Assembly: GCF_003007785.1 (NCBI RefSeq)
Contig: NZ_PXOH01000037.1
Location: 1-43,960, forward strand
DNA from: Aphanothece hegewaldii CCALA 016
Lineage (GTDB): Bacteria > Cyanobacteriota > Cyanobacteriia > Cyanobacteriales > Microcystaceae
DNA: 43,960 bases
Direction: 5' to 3'
The position numbers and the translations under genes were made by a program. Within the stretch, counting starts at the first letter, position 1. Every line of letters starts with the position of its first letter. This document shows, piece by piece, positions 17,446 through 24,921 of this stretch. Below the pieces are notes generated by a model. The model searched no databases. It was not told where the DNA came from and saw only the letters and a list, made by a program, of their open reading frames with translations.

Positions 17446-18723
17446 TTAATTTTGATGATTCCAAATTCTGATCACTTGTCCTCTGATTTCTTTTCCCCAC
17501 CAAGGGGTATTGTAACTCCGTGATTTAAGATGATGGCGATCAACTGTCCAAAGTTTCTCTTGATCAAATAAAATAACTTCCGCGTTTTTTTGTGGTTCTA
17601 TAGATGTGGGTTGTTTTCCAAGACACCGAAGCGGGTTGATACTAAGTGCTTGTATAAGTTCTAATGCTGTCCATTGTTCGGTTTTGACGAATTTTTCCCA
17701 GAGTATCGGTAATGCTAATTCTAATCCGATCGCGCCTGGGGGTGCTTCTGCAAAAGGGACGGTTTTTTCTTCGTAGGTATATGGACTATGATTGATCGCA
17801 ATTGCATCAATTATTCCAGTTTTCACTCCTTCTACTAATGCAAGAAGATCGCTTTCATTTCCGAGAGGAGGATCTAAGTGTAAGTTCGGATCATAGGTTT
17901 TAATGTCCTCCGTATTAAACACTAAGTGCATCCACGAGGTACTCGCAGTTACAGGTATTCCTTTTGCTTTCGCGTCCCTAATAAGTTCGACTCCGCGACG
18001 TGTCGAAACCCCCATTAAATGTACAGGTGTTCTAATTGAATCGATCATTTCTAGGATAGCAGCGATCGCAGTGGTTTCGGAAATAGTGGGATTACCGGGT
18101 AAACCATATAAAATAGATTCTGTTCCCTCTCTAATGACACCATTTCCTTTGAGGAGTGTGTTGACGGGAAATAATGCAATAGGTTTATTTATTGGTTGGA
18201 GATATTCTAATAGTCTTCTGAGTAAGGCAAAATTTTCGAGCGGTTTTCCATCCGTAAATCCTACAATATCAGCATTAGCTAAATCATCCAACTCTGTCAT
18301 CTGTTCCCCTTTTCCTCCGAGGGTAAGATTTCCCCAAAAAGAAAGACGAGAGGATGTATTATCGGTTATTGCTTGACTTTTCTGATAGAGAGATTGAACA
18401 ACTTCTGGGGTGTCGAGAGGAGGAAGGGTATTCGGGAGGATGGAAACACGGGTAAACCCTCCTGCGGTTGCTGAGTCAATCAGTGTTTTTAGGGTTTCTC
18501 GTTCTTCGTGTCCAGGTTCACCACTTCTACTATATAAGTCTACTAAACCTGGTGCGAGGATTAACCCTTGTGCTTCGATGATTTCGGTGTCTTTTGGTGT
18601 TGAGAGTGAGGAGGTGATTGCTGTAATTTGACCCTCACGGATCAGTATATCAGTAATGTAATCCTCGCAATTGAGAGGATTTAAGACTCTGACTTGTCTT
18701 AGTAATACGGAATTGTTAAGCAA
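17446..18723 (-). CDS. pyrC: Dihydroorotase-like amidohydrolase lacking metal ligands
   Basis: A full-length (425 residues) type I dihydroorotase relative by overall similarity, with the family landmarks LAPGLVDLY, GGFTRVSILPNTLPPLD, VHLMGVSTRRGVELI and GAIGLELALPIL. The residues needed for catalysis are mostly gone: the HxH motif of DxHxHxRxPG is Tyr64-Ser-Arg66 with Gly68 in place of Arg, the second His of the HxxHVST motif is Gly238, and the catalytic Asp is Asn311 in INHSPY. This pattern resembles the inactive dihydroorotase partners (PyrC') that stabilise aspartate transcarbamoylase. It may therefore be a structural partner in pyrimidine synthesis, with a separate active enzyme elsewhere (inference). 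Confidence 0.82.
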   Translation of the reverse strand: MLNNSVLLRQVRVLNPLNCEDYITDILIREGQITAITSSLSTPKDTEIIEAQGLILAPGLVDLYSRSGEPGHEERETLKTLIDSATAGGFTRVSILPNTLPPLDTPEVVQSLYQKSQAITDNTSSRLSFWGNLTLGGKGEQMTELDDLANADIVGFTDGKPLENFALLRRLLEYLQPINKPIALFPVNTLLKGNGVIREGTESILYGLPGNPTISETTAIAAILEMIDSIRTPVHLMGVSTRRGVELIRDAKAKGIPVTASTSWMHLVFNTEDIKTYDPNLHLDPPLGNESDLLALVEGVKTGIIDAIAINHSPYTYEEKTVPFAEAPPGAIGLELALPILWEKFVKTEQWTALELIQALSINPLRCLGKQPTSIEPQKNAEVILFDQEKLWTVDRHHLKSRSYNTPWWGKEIRGQVIRIWNHQN

Positions 18724-18878
18724 ATGTAGTCAATGAGAATTGAACAGTCTATGTGATCATAGCAAGAGATGGAACTTTCTTGACATTGATTTTATGAAGC
18801 GCAAAATCCGTAAAATTACCATAGTACAACTGCTGAGTTATCCAGTAGTGTAGAAAATGAATTACGATCGCTTAGTTT

Positions 18879-19637
18879 ATGAATATCGATTGTTTAAATT
18901 TCCTGCTGAGACTGTATGAATCGAATCATCATCGCGTTTATCTGGCAAAATGGTCTAAATTTAAGGGAAAAAATCAGATTTGTGAACAATTGGGAGAACG
19001 AGGGTTAGTTGATTTTACACGAGAGATTGCTACAGTTAAGATTACTCCCGCAGGACAAGGGTTACTTGAGTTAAATACCGTAAATTTATTGATTTCGGAA
19101 ATAGAGTATAAAGTCTTAAAAAAAATTGCCAAGTTTTCAGAGATTACACCGAGTAAGCTTTTGGGTAAGTCTTTAAAAGCAGCAGACTGTCAATCTATCA
19201 TTAATAGTTTTTGTGAAAAGGGTTTAATTTCTACAACGACTAAAAAGAAAAGAAATCATTGTGAGGTTTGGTTAACCCAAAAAGGTTTAGAGTGTATTCA
19301 GCAAGTCAATGATTATTTTTTAAATTGGGAAAATAGTTTTACTAAGGTTCCTAAGAAACCGAAAGAAAAACCCACTGATGAAGCTATTTTACAAATGATT
19401 ATTCAATTAGATCAAGAGTTAGGTACGAATAATTATTTACCGATTTTTCATCTGAGGAAAGCGTTACAACCTCCTTTATCACGCTCAGAATTAGATCAAG
19501 CAATTTATCGTTTGCAGGGGAAAGATAAAATTGAAGTCAGTACTCTCGCAGAAGTCAAAGCATACAGTATAGAAGAAATTGATACAGGTATTCCTCAACC
19601 TGTCGGTGGGCCACTATTTTTTATTATTGTTAACTAA
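18879..19637 (+). CDS. Multi-winged-helix protein, first gene of nuclease operon
   Basis: A 252-residue protein that appears to carry three winged-helix-type modules: about 1-70 (ending VKITPAGQGLLELN), about 80-145 (EYKVLKKIAKFS ... CEVWLTQKGLECIQ, MarR-like) and about 170-250 (YLPIFHLRKALQPPLSRSEL, then QPVGGPLFFII). The last module is a recognisable cyanobacterial domain. It could bind DNA as a regulator or act as a structural partner of the ATPase that follows; neither is shown. The next gene starts nine bases downstream, followed by an overlapping third gene, so these three act as one unit. The composition is strongly AT-rich. Confidence 0.7.
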   Translation: MNIDCLNFLLRLYESNHHRVYLAKWSKFKGKNQICEQLGERGLVDFTREIATVKITPAGQGLLELNTVNLLISEIEYKVLKKIAKFSEITPSKLLGKSLKAADCQSIINSFCEKGLISTTTKKKRNHCEVWLTQKGLECIQQVNDYFLNWENSFTKVPKKPKEKPTDEAILQMIIQLDQELGTNNYLPIFHLRKALQPPLSRSELDQAIYRLQGKDKIEVSTLAEVKAYSIEEIDTGIPQPVGGPLFFIIVN

Positions 19638-19646
19638 GGTATTTAT

Positions 19647-21662
19647 ATGGTAAATATTGATTCTTTAATCTGTCAATCAATCAATCCTTTTGATGAAAGA
19701 GATTTAAAAGCGGGTAATTTTTGGATTGAACAACAAGACACTAAACAAACCATTGAGTCTATCCATTTAGAGGAAATAAAAAAGATCGAATCTTATTTAG
19801 ATGTAGTTTCTTTTGATCATTCTAGTCGTACTCTTTTGCTTTTAGGTGACTCAGGTTCAGGCAAAAGTTATTTATTAGGAAGACTCAAGAGAGAATTAAA
19901 TAATAAAGCTTTTTTTGTTTATATTGATCCTTGGGTAGATAGTCGGTTTCTTTGGCGACATATTCTGAGAAAAACGATTAGTAGTCTTCTTTATATTCCA
20001 CCAAATCAAAGTGAGTCTCAGTTAATATTATGGCTAAAAAATTTACCAGTTGTTAAAAATAGTAAGTTTCAAAAATCCTTTAATAATGAGGAAAGAAAAA
20101 GATTTATAGTGCAGTTAAAAAACTCTTATCCTAATGGAATAAATAATGCGAGAGAGTTTTTCGGTATTTTGTATGATTTGTTAAATCCTAGTTTATCAGA
20201 TCTGGCTAGTGATTGGCTCAAAGGTGATCATTTATCGGAAGATGATTTAAAAGATTTAAGAATAAGTTCATCTATTAATAATGAAGACTACGCCAGAGGT
20301 ATTTTAGAAAATCTGGGGCGAATATCTGTAGAAAATTTACCGTTTATTTTTTGTTTCGATCAATTAGATAATATTCCTTTATCGTCCTCTGGTTTTATTG
20401 ATTTGCAATCTCTTTTTAATTTCAATACTAATATACATACGCAAATCGTTAAGAATTTTTTAATAATTATTTCAATGCCGACAAGCACATGGAATGATAA
20501 CGAAAAAAGAATACAACCTGCTGATTTAGCAGAAGGAAGATTACATCAAAAAATTACCTTAAAAACAATTAATAAAAAACAAATAGAAGCTATTTGGACT
20601 TTAAAAGTATCTGGGCTTCACTCACAAGCTAAACCTAAACCTAATTCTTCAATTTATCCCTTAAATCAACAGCAAATAGATATTAATTTTTCGAGTGGAA
20701 AAACTTTACCGAGAAATGTTTTAATTGTTGGGCGAAAGTTATATCAATCTTATAAAGATGGTTTATCTATTATTACACCGCATCCTGATTTATTATCTCT
20801 TTTTAAATTATCTTGGCCTGATGAATTTCAAAAGTCTAGAAATAAAATTATTAGTGTTAATCAACTAACGGCATTAGAATTACTAAAAATATTAGATGAA
20901 GTTTTACAAGTTTTAAAATGTACAAAAGCATCATTAAAGTTTTCATCAAATAATGTCAATAGTGGTTATCTAAGTTTTTTAAAAGCTTTTGAAAAAAATT
21001 GTATAATATGGACTGAAGATCAAAACATGAACTATTTTTGTAATGTAATGAAATATTGTAAAAAAGAAATTGAAGCAAAAACTTATCATCACTTATATTT
21101 ATTACGATACTCGACATTAGGAAATCCAAGTAATAAAGGTTATCAAATTTATAAAAGTATTTTTAAATCTCCTCATAAGCATATACAACCAACTCTTACA
21201 TCTATTCATTATCTGACAACTTATCATCAATTAATGATGGATGCAAAATCGAAAGAATTAGTTATTGGAGGTGAAATAATAGATTTACCAACATTAGAAG
21301 ATTTAATGCGACAATCTCGTATTTTTGAAAATTGTCAGCTTTTATTAGATTTGGGTTTAATTAAAAAAACCGTAGAAGAAAATTTAATAAAAACAGAAAG
21401 TAATCAAGAAGAAAATGAGAAAATTAAAAATTATTTACTAAAGATAATTCAAACTCAAAACTTTATTAGTCTTCCAGCTTTAATCGAAAAAGCTTTAGAG
21501 CATTTTTCTCATAACTTTTTACTAAATTTTGATCAAGTACAGCAATTAACAAAAGAAATTTGTCAACAAGACTTAGCCATAATAACTAACCCTGATGAAC
21601 CAATAGAAAAACAGTTGATTTGTTTAAACATTACTCCAAAAATAAAAGATGATAACTTTTAG
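19647..21662 (+). CDS. P-loop ATPase of nuclease operon
   Basis: A 671-residue cytoplasmic protein with a Walker A motif GDSGSGKS at residues 67-74 and a Walker B candidate FIFCFDQLDN at about 233-242, followed by a sensor-like IIISMPTSTW. It begins with NPFDERDLKAGNFWIEQ, a segment of the kind that precedes STAND/AAA-type ATPase cores. The C-terminal 350 residues are helical, with no recognised domain. The role is inferred: an ATP-driven switch or motor acting with the nuclease. It has no helicase motifs that I can identify. Spacing of nine bases from the first gene and a 14-base overlap with the third mark a single transcript. Confidence 0.8.
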   Translation: MVNIDSLICQSINPFDERDLKAGNFWIEQQDTKQTIESIHLEEIKKIESYLDVVSFDHSSRTLLLLGDSGSGKSYLLGRLKRELNNKAFFVYIDPWVDSRFLWRHILRKTISSLLYIPPNQSESQLILWLKNLPVVKNSKFQKSFNNEERKRFIVQLKNSYPNGINNAREFFGILYDLLNPSLSDLASDWLKGDHLSEDDLKDLRISSSINNEDYARGILENLGRISVENLPFIFCFDQLDNIPLSSSGFIDLQSLFNFNTNIHTQIVKNFLIIISMPTSTWNDNEKRIQPADLAEGRLHQKITLKTINKKQIEAIWTLKVSGLHSQAKPKPNSSIYPLNQQQIDINFSSGKTLPRNVLIVGRKLYQSYKDGLSIITPHPDLLSLFKLSWPDEFQKSRNKIISVNQLTALELLKILDEVLQVLKCTKASLKFSSNNVNSGYLSFLKAFEKNCIIWTEDQNMNYFCNVMKYCKKEIEAKTYHHLYLLRYSTLGNPSNKGYQIYKSIFKSPHKHIQPTLTSIHYLTTYHQLMMDAKSKELVIGGEIIDLPTLEDLMRQSRIFENCQLLLDLGLIKKTVEENLIKTESNQEENEKIKNYLLKIIQTQNFISLPALIEKALEHFSHNFLLNFDQVQQLTKEICQQDLAIITNPDEPIEKQLICLNITPKIKDDNF

Positions 21663-22542
21663 TGTCACACAAGTTAGAGTCGCTTTTGAATGTCCTCGTT
21701 TGTTTTATTTAAACTACCATTTTCGAGGACAAACTTTATTTGTTCCTTCTGCTCATATTAAAGGAATTGGTTCTTTATTTCATCAATTAGCAGAAAAATT
21801 AATCGATACTGCAAAACATAATTCTCAATTTGCTATACTTTTTGTACCTGAATCCGATAAATTAGATGTAGAAGACATTACCGCACAATTTCAGCAGCTA
21901 TTTTATCAATTTGTTTTTTTTCCCATACTTCAAAAAGAAATTCAACAAAACCACTCGAAATTAATACATAAATATTACCAAATTTGGCAAGGTATTATTC
22001 CACTGATTCGTCATTGGGTTACTCTATTAATTAAAAATCGCTCTTTCTGTAAACCTGATGTTTTATTAAAAAAAACCTTTACTGCTGAAGAAATTAGACT
22101 TATTCATTTATTTACACTACCTAAAGGAAATAAAATTCAACTAATTGGTAGACTCGATAGTGTAATTTATGATTTCCCAAAGCGTCGTTATTGTGTTGTT
22201 GAATATAAAACCTATCAACCCAGTGATTTAGCTGCACAATTAGCCCAAGTTGCGCTTTATAGTTATATGCTTAAAGAAACTAAAAATCTTTCTACTCCTG
22301 TTAATTCATCAGTACATCAAGTATTACCAACTTTCCAAGAATATTATTACCCTTGGGAAGAATTAGAAAATACGGTTTATCAACTGATTCCTCATAAACT
22401 TCAACAGATGCAAAATTGGATAACATGGAAACAAAATACATCATCACCACCACCACCAGCAATAAAATCTAATCTATGCGATATTTGTCCACAACAAACA
22501 ACTTGTCAACAATTTTTTGAAATAAGTACAGATAATTGGTAG
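21649..22542 (+). CDS. PD-(D/E)XK nuclease with Fe-S cysteines (RecB/Cas4-like)
   Basis: A 297-residue nuclease of the RecB/Cas4/AddB type. Motifs in order: His45 in GSLFHQL, Asp170 in IGRLD, Glu185 and Lys187 in VVEYKT, and Q200xxxY204. A 4Fe-4S cysteine set is apparent: Cys15 in FECPRLFY and Cys277, Cys280 and Cys286 in CDICPQQTTC. All catalytic residues are present, so it is likely an active DNA exonuclease or endonuclease; the substrate polarity cannot be inferred. Its ATG lies within the end of the ATPase gene (14-base overlap). No cas1, cas2 or CRISPR repeats are nearby, so it is not acting as a CRISPR adaptation Cas4 here. Confidence 0.85.
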   Translation: MITFSVTQVRVAFECPRLFYLNYHFRGQTLFVPSAHIKGIGSLFHQLAEKLIDTAKHNSQFAILFVPESDKLDVEDITAQFQQLFYQFVFFPILQKEIQQNHSKLIHKYYQIWQGIIPLIRHWVTLLIKNRSFCKPDVLLKKTFTAEEIRLIHLFTLPKGNKIQLIGRLDSVIYDFPKRRYCVVEYKTYQPSDLAAQLAQVALYSYMLKETKNLSTPVNSSVHQVLPTFQEYYYPWEELENTVYQLIPHKLQQMQNWITWKQNTSSPPPPAIKSNLCDICPQQTTCQQFFEISTDNW

Positions 22543-22543
22543 G

Positions 22544-22560
22544 GGTTTGGTCTCCAAACC
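22544..22560. repeat. Short dispersed palindrome (GGTTTGG-CCAAACC type)
   Basis: A perfect 7-bp inverted repeat, GGTTTGG and CCAAACC, with a 3-base loop, starting just after the stop codon of the nuclease gene. The same core recurs at 22687-22705, and in part at about 28876 and 40301, so it is a dispersed repeat. It may also act as a transcription terminator here. Confidence 0.7.
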
Positions 22561-22599
22561 TAAATAGTATATAATAATTAAAAATGATAATTTATTTTT

Positions 22600-22821
22600 A
22601 TGTTACAGACTTTTTGGGCAGTTATCAAAAATAGCAAGATTGAATTAGTCGATTTAGTTATAGCATTTCTCAAATTAAATTCTATAGGGTTTGGAAAGCA
22701 AACCCCTACGGTATGGAATGATATTACTTTATCGGGATTAAATAATGCTTATGACGAAAATGAACCCGAATACTCATTAGAATCAATTAAAGAATTTAAT
22801 CCTGAGTATGAAGGAAAGTAA
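22600..22821 (+). CDS. Small hypothetical protein with inserted repeat
   Basis: A 73-residue product, start at ATG 22600 with no clear ribosome-binding site. The beginning (FWAVIKNSKIELVD) and end (NAYDENEPEYSLESIKEFNP) resemble the two ends of short cyanobacterial hypothetical proteins that are often paired with toxin genes. The middle (IGFGKQTPT) is coded by the dispersed palindrome at 22687-22705, which is in frame. It may be a live variant, or the product of an internal deletion plus repeat insertion. Confidence 0.45.
   Translation: MLQTFWAVIKNSKIELVDLVIAFLKLNSIGFGKQTPTVWNDITLSGLNNAYDENEPEYSLESIKEFNPEYEGK
22687..22705. repeat. Dispersed palindrome inside a small gene
   Basis: GGGTTTG and CAAACCC form a perfect 7-bp inverted repeat with a 5-base loop. 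It is a second copy of the palindrome downstream of the nuclease gene and lies in frame within the 73-codon gene. Confidence 0.7.
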
Positions 22822-22859
22822 TATTATTCTTACTCCCATGACTTAAGCAAACGGACAAA

Positions 22860-23102
22860 TTAAAAATCTAAACTGATAGCACGAGCTTTAAGTAAAATCA
22901 TAAGATGCTCAAGTTTTTCATAAACATCTAATTCAGCGTTTTCATTGTCTGTTAGTGTCGCTTCTCGATTTTTTAAGAGTAAAGTTTGTAGACGTTTTTG
23001 AGCTTGAGGTGAGACTTTAAAAGTAATGATTTCTTGTGGAGTGGGACTCTTAAGCAGGAAATCTAATACTTCATCATAGACTTGTATCGTTAATTCTGCC
23101 AT
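22860..23102 (-). CDS. Small antitoxin-like cyanobacterial protein
   Basis: An 80-residue protein: MAELTIQVYDEVLDFLL, then a helical KVSPQAQKRLQTLLLKNREATLT and a conserved ENAELDVYEKLEHLMILLKARA tail, a form common in cyanobacteria and often next to toxin genes. The start at 23102 is preferred because AAAAGG precedes it by about six bases; a longer version starting at 23138 is unlikely. No toxin gene is adjacent, so it is an orphan or has another role (inference). It is divergent from the Prx-Grx gene and shares its intergenic region. Confidence 0.6.
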   Translation of the reverse strand: MAELTIQVYDEVLDFLLKSPTPQEIITFKVSPQAQKRLQTLLLKNREATLTDNENAELDVYEKLEHLMILLKARAISLDF

Positions 23103-23179
23103 AATTGCCTTTTTACCTTTTTCATTCGATTCTATCATCGCCAGAATATATTAAACTTCTAGCAAAGTCTCGTAGTCAC

Positions 23180-23209
23180 TTGACAAGTCATACTCGTTAT
23201 GACTACACT
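23180..23209 (+). promoter_or_regulatory. Promoter with operator-like palindrome for the Prx-Grx gene
   Basis: A TTGACA box (23180-23185) and a TACACT -10 candidate (23204-23209) are 18 bases apart. The spacer holds a perfect inverted repeat AGTCATA-CTCGT-TATGACT (23186-23204) that nearly fills it. A palindrome centred in a slightly long spacer is the arrangement of MerR/SoxR-type activators, but Rrf2, TetR or other dimeric regulators could also bind. The regulator is not identified here. Confidence 0.6.
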
Positions 23210-23261
23210 ATAAATAATAAACTCGGAATGAGTACGACTTAATCAAAGAGGAGTTAAGCTA

Positions 23262-23993
23262 ATGTTACCGAATCATGAAGGACAAAAAGTACCTAGCGTT
23301 ACCTTTCCCATCCGCAAGAACAACGAATGGATTAAAATAACCAGTGATGAATTATTTTCGGGTAAAACCGTTGTTGTTTTTGCGCTACCTGGTGCATTCA
23401 CCCCAACTTGTTCGACGACTCACTTACCAGGGTATAACGAACTCGCCCCCGTATTCAAAGAAAATGGTGTTGATGAAATCGTATGTATTTCAGTCAATGA
23501 TACTTTTGTGATGAATGAATGGGCAAAAGATCAAGAATGTGATAATGTAACCCTAATTCCCGATGGTAACGGTGAATTTTCCGAAGGAATGGGAATGCTA
23601 GTCGATAAAGCTGATTTAGGATTTGGTAAACGGTCTTGGCGTTACTCTATGCTGGTTAAAGATGGGGTAGTTGAAAAGATGTTCATTGAACCCGAAGAAC
23701 CAGGAGATCCTTTTAAAGTTTCCGATGCTGAAACCATGCTAAGGTACATTAATGCCTCAGCGAAAGCACGCCCTTTAGTTTCCATGTTTTCTAAAGTCGG
23801 ATGTCCTTACTGTACCCGCGCCAAGAAAATGTTGACCGAAAAAGGATTAAAATACGAAGAGATTATTTTAGGTCAGGATGCCTCAACCGTCTCGTTACGC
23901 GCTGTCAGTGGACGCACTACAACACCCCAAGTTTTTATAGATGGTAAGCATATTGGTGGTTCCGAAGAATTAGAAGCTTATCTCAATGCTTAA
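23262..23993 (+). CDS. Peroxiredoxin-glutaredoxin fusion protein
   Basis: A cytoplasmic peroxidase that reduces peroxides with electrons from glutathione through its own glutaredoxin domain. The Prx5-type domain (about 1-165) has the peroxidatic Cys50 in PGAFTPTCS. The glutaredoxin domain (about 170-243) has the CPYC redox motif at 181-184 and a TTPQVFIDG segment for glutathione binding. Such fusions are known in Haemophilus and cyanobacteria. The gene follows a promoter with a clear operator-like palindrome and a good ribosome-binding site (AGAGGAGT). Dps lies next, so this is an oxidative stress cluster. Confidence 0.95.
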   Translation: MLPNHEGQKVPSVTFPIRKNNEWIKITSDELFSGKTVVVFALPGAFTPTCSTTHLPGYNELAPVFKENGVDEIVCISVNDTFVMNEWAKDQECDNVTLIPDGNGEFSEGMGMLVDKADLGFGKRSWRYSMLVKDGVVEKMFIEPEEPGDPFKVSDAETMLRYINASAKARPLVSMFSKVGCPYCTRAKKMLTEKGLKYEEIILGQDASTVSLRAVSGRTTTPQVFIDGKHIGGSEELEAYLNA

Positions 23994-24056
23994 AGCTTAT
24001 CCTAATCAGTCTTAAGAGGCTTGGCTAATACAGTACTCTAAGCGTTATGGTATGGT

Positions 24057-24085
24057 TTGTCATCCTAAAAATTTAGTGTTAATTA
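24057..24085 (+). promoter_or_regulatory. Candidate dps promoter
   Basis: TTGTCA (24057-24062), a 17-base spacer containing CTAAA-AA-TTTAG, and TAATTA (24080-24085) upstream of the Dps gene. Good spacing but imperfect boxes; offered as a candidate only. Confidence 0.4.
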
Positions 24086-24131
24086 ACTTAAGAATTTGTT
24101 AAACCTTTAAATAGACACAGGAGAAACACAT

Positions 24132-24668
24132 ATGGCTACTACACTGAAAGCTAAAGCTAAATCATCTGTACAATTTCGCAAAACACGCCTTGATTTGAGC
24201 GAAGATGTCCGTAAATCAGTTGTTGATATTCTCTCTCAAACCTTAGCTGCGACTTTAGACCTCAAAACACAAGCAAAACAAGCTCACTGGAACGTTAAAG
24301 GACTAAATTTCTTTCAATTACACGAACTTTTTGACCTACTAGCAACCGAATTAGAAGGACATATCGACTTAGTAGCGGAACGTATTACCTCACTGGGTGC
24401 AACCGCATTAGGAACCGCCCGCGTCGCTGCTGAGAAATCTATTTTACCTGAATATCCTTTAGATGCAGTTGATGGGATGGAACATTTGATCGCCCTCACC
24501 GATCGCTATGCAATGTATGCGGCTCATCTTCGTGAAGCGATCAATAGTACTGATGAATTAGGCGATGCAGATACGGCGGATCTTTATACTGAGATTTCCC
24601 GTAACATCGATATGCGTCTATGGTTTTTAGAAGCGCATCTCACCAAAAAAGAAGATTTTGCAGGTTAA
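24132..24668 (+). CDS. dps: Dps-family DNA-binding ferritin-like protein
   Basis: A dodecameric iron-storage and DNA-protecting protein. The ferroxidase-site pattern at the subunit interface is intact: His52 in AHWNVKG, His64 and Asp68 in LHELFDLL, then Asp79 and Glu83 in DLVAERI. A basic N-terminal tail (KAKAKSSVQFRKTR) may contact DNA. The ribosome-binding site AGGAG is present. It follows the Prx-Grx gene with about 140 bases between and its own candidate promoter. Together these handle peroxide and free iron. Confidence 0.95.
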   Translation: MATTLKAKAKSSVQFRKTRLDLSEDVRKSVVDILSQTLAATLDLKTQAKQAHWNVKGLNFFQLHELFDLLATELEGHIDLVAERITSLGATALGTARVAAEKSILPEYPLDAVDGMEHLIALTDRYAMYAAHLREAINSTDELGDADTADLYTEISRNIDMRLWFLEAHLTKKEDFAG

Positions 24669-24714
24669 AAACCTTAAATCCTGATTTAAAATACGCCAAG
24701 GAATAAATTCCCTG

Positions 24715-24788
24715 TCTTACAGCGAAAGTCGGTTGAAACCGACTAACTAAATGATTTTAGTCCGTTTTAACGGACTTTAGCTGTAAGA
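24715..24788. repeat. Three-way-junction structured repeat
   Basis: Outer arms TCTTACAGC (24715-24723) and GCTGTAAGA (24780-24788) are exact reverse complements and enclose two perfect 8-bp hairpins: AGTCGGTT/AACCGACT (24727-24744) and AGTCCGTT/AACGGACT (24759-24776). The same two hairpins, in opposite orientation, occur at 39220-39303, so this is a dispersed element that can fold as DNA or RNA. It lies downstream of dps and may also end its transcript. Confidence 0.85.
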
Positions 24789-24843
24789 AATTCATTTCAC
24801 GGTAGACTTATTGTTTAAGACAGAGGTGTGAACCTAAGCGCAG

Positions 24844-24921
24844 ATCACCCCAAGACAAGTAGAAAAACACTATCCTAAGAAAAGGGTGATTTTTTTCCTC
24901 ATGCCTTTCACCTTTTTTTGA
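24844..24921 (+). promoter_or_regulatory. Possible attenuator leader upstream of MFS gene
   Basis: GGGTGAT (24884-24890), followed by seven T residues, can pair with ATCACCC (24844-24850) or, with a bulge, with TCACCTTT (24908-24915), which is also followed by T residues; the two hairpins exclude each other. A six-codon frame at 24901 (MPFTFF) ends at a TGA directly before the transporter ATG. This is the layout of a leader-controlled gene, but the hairpins are short and the first loop is long, so it is only a candidate. Confidence 0.3.

Noticed and set aside
21649..22542. Cas4 of a CRISPR-Cas locus
   Set aside because: Motifs and cysteines fit the Cas4/RecB group, but there is no cas1, cas2, effector gene or array anywhere in the window.
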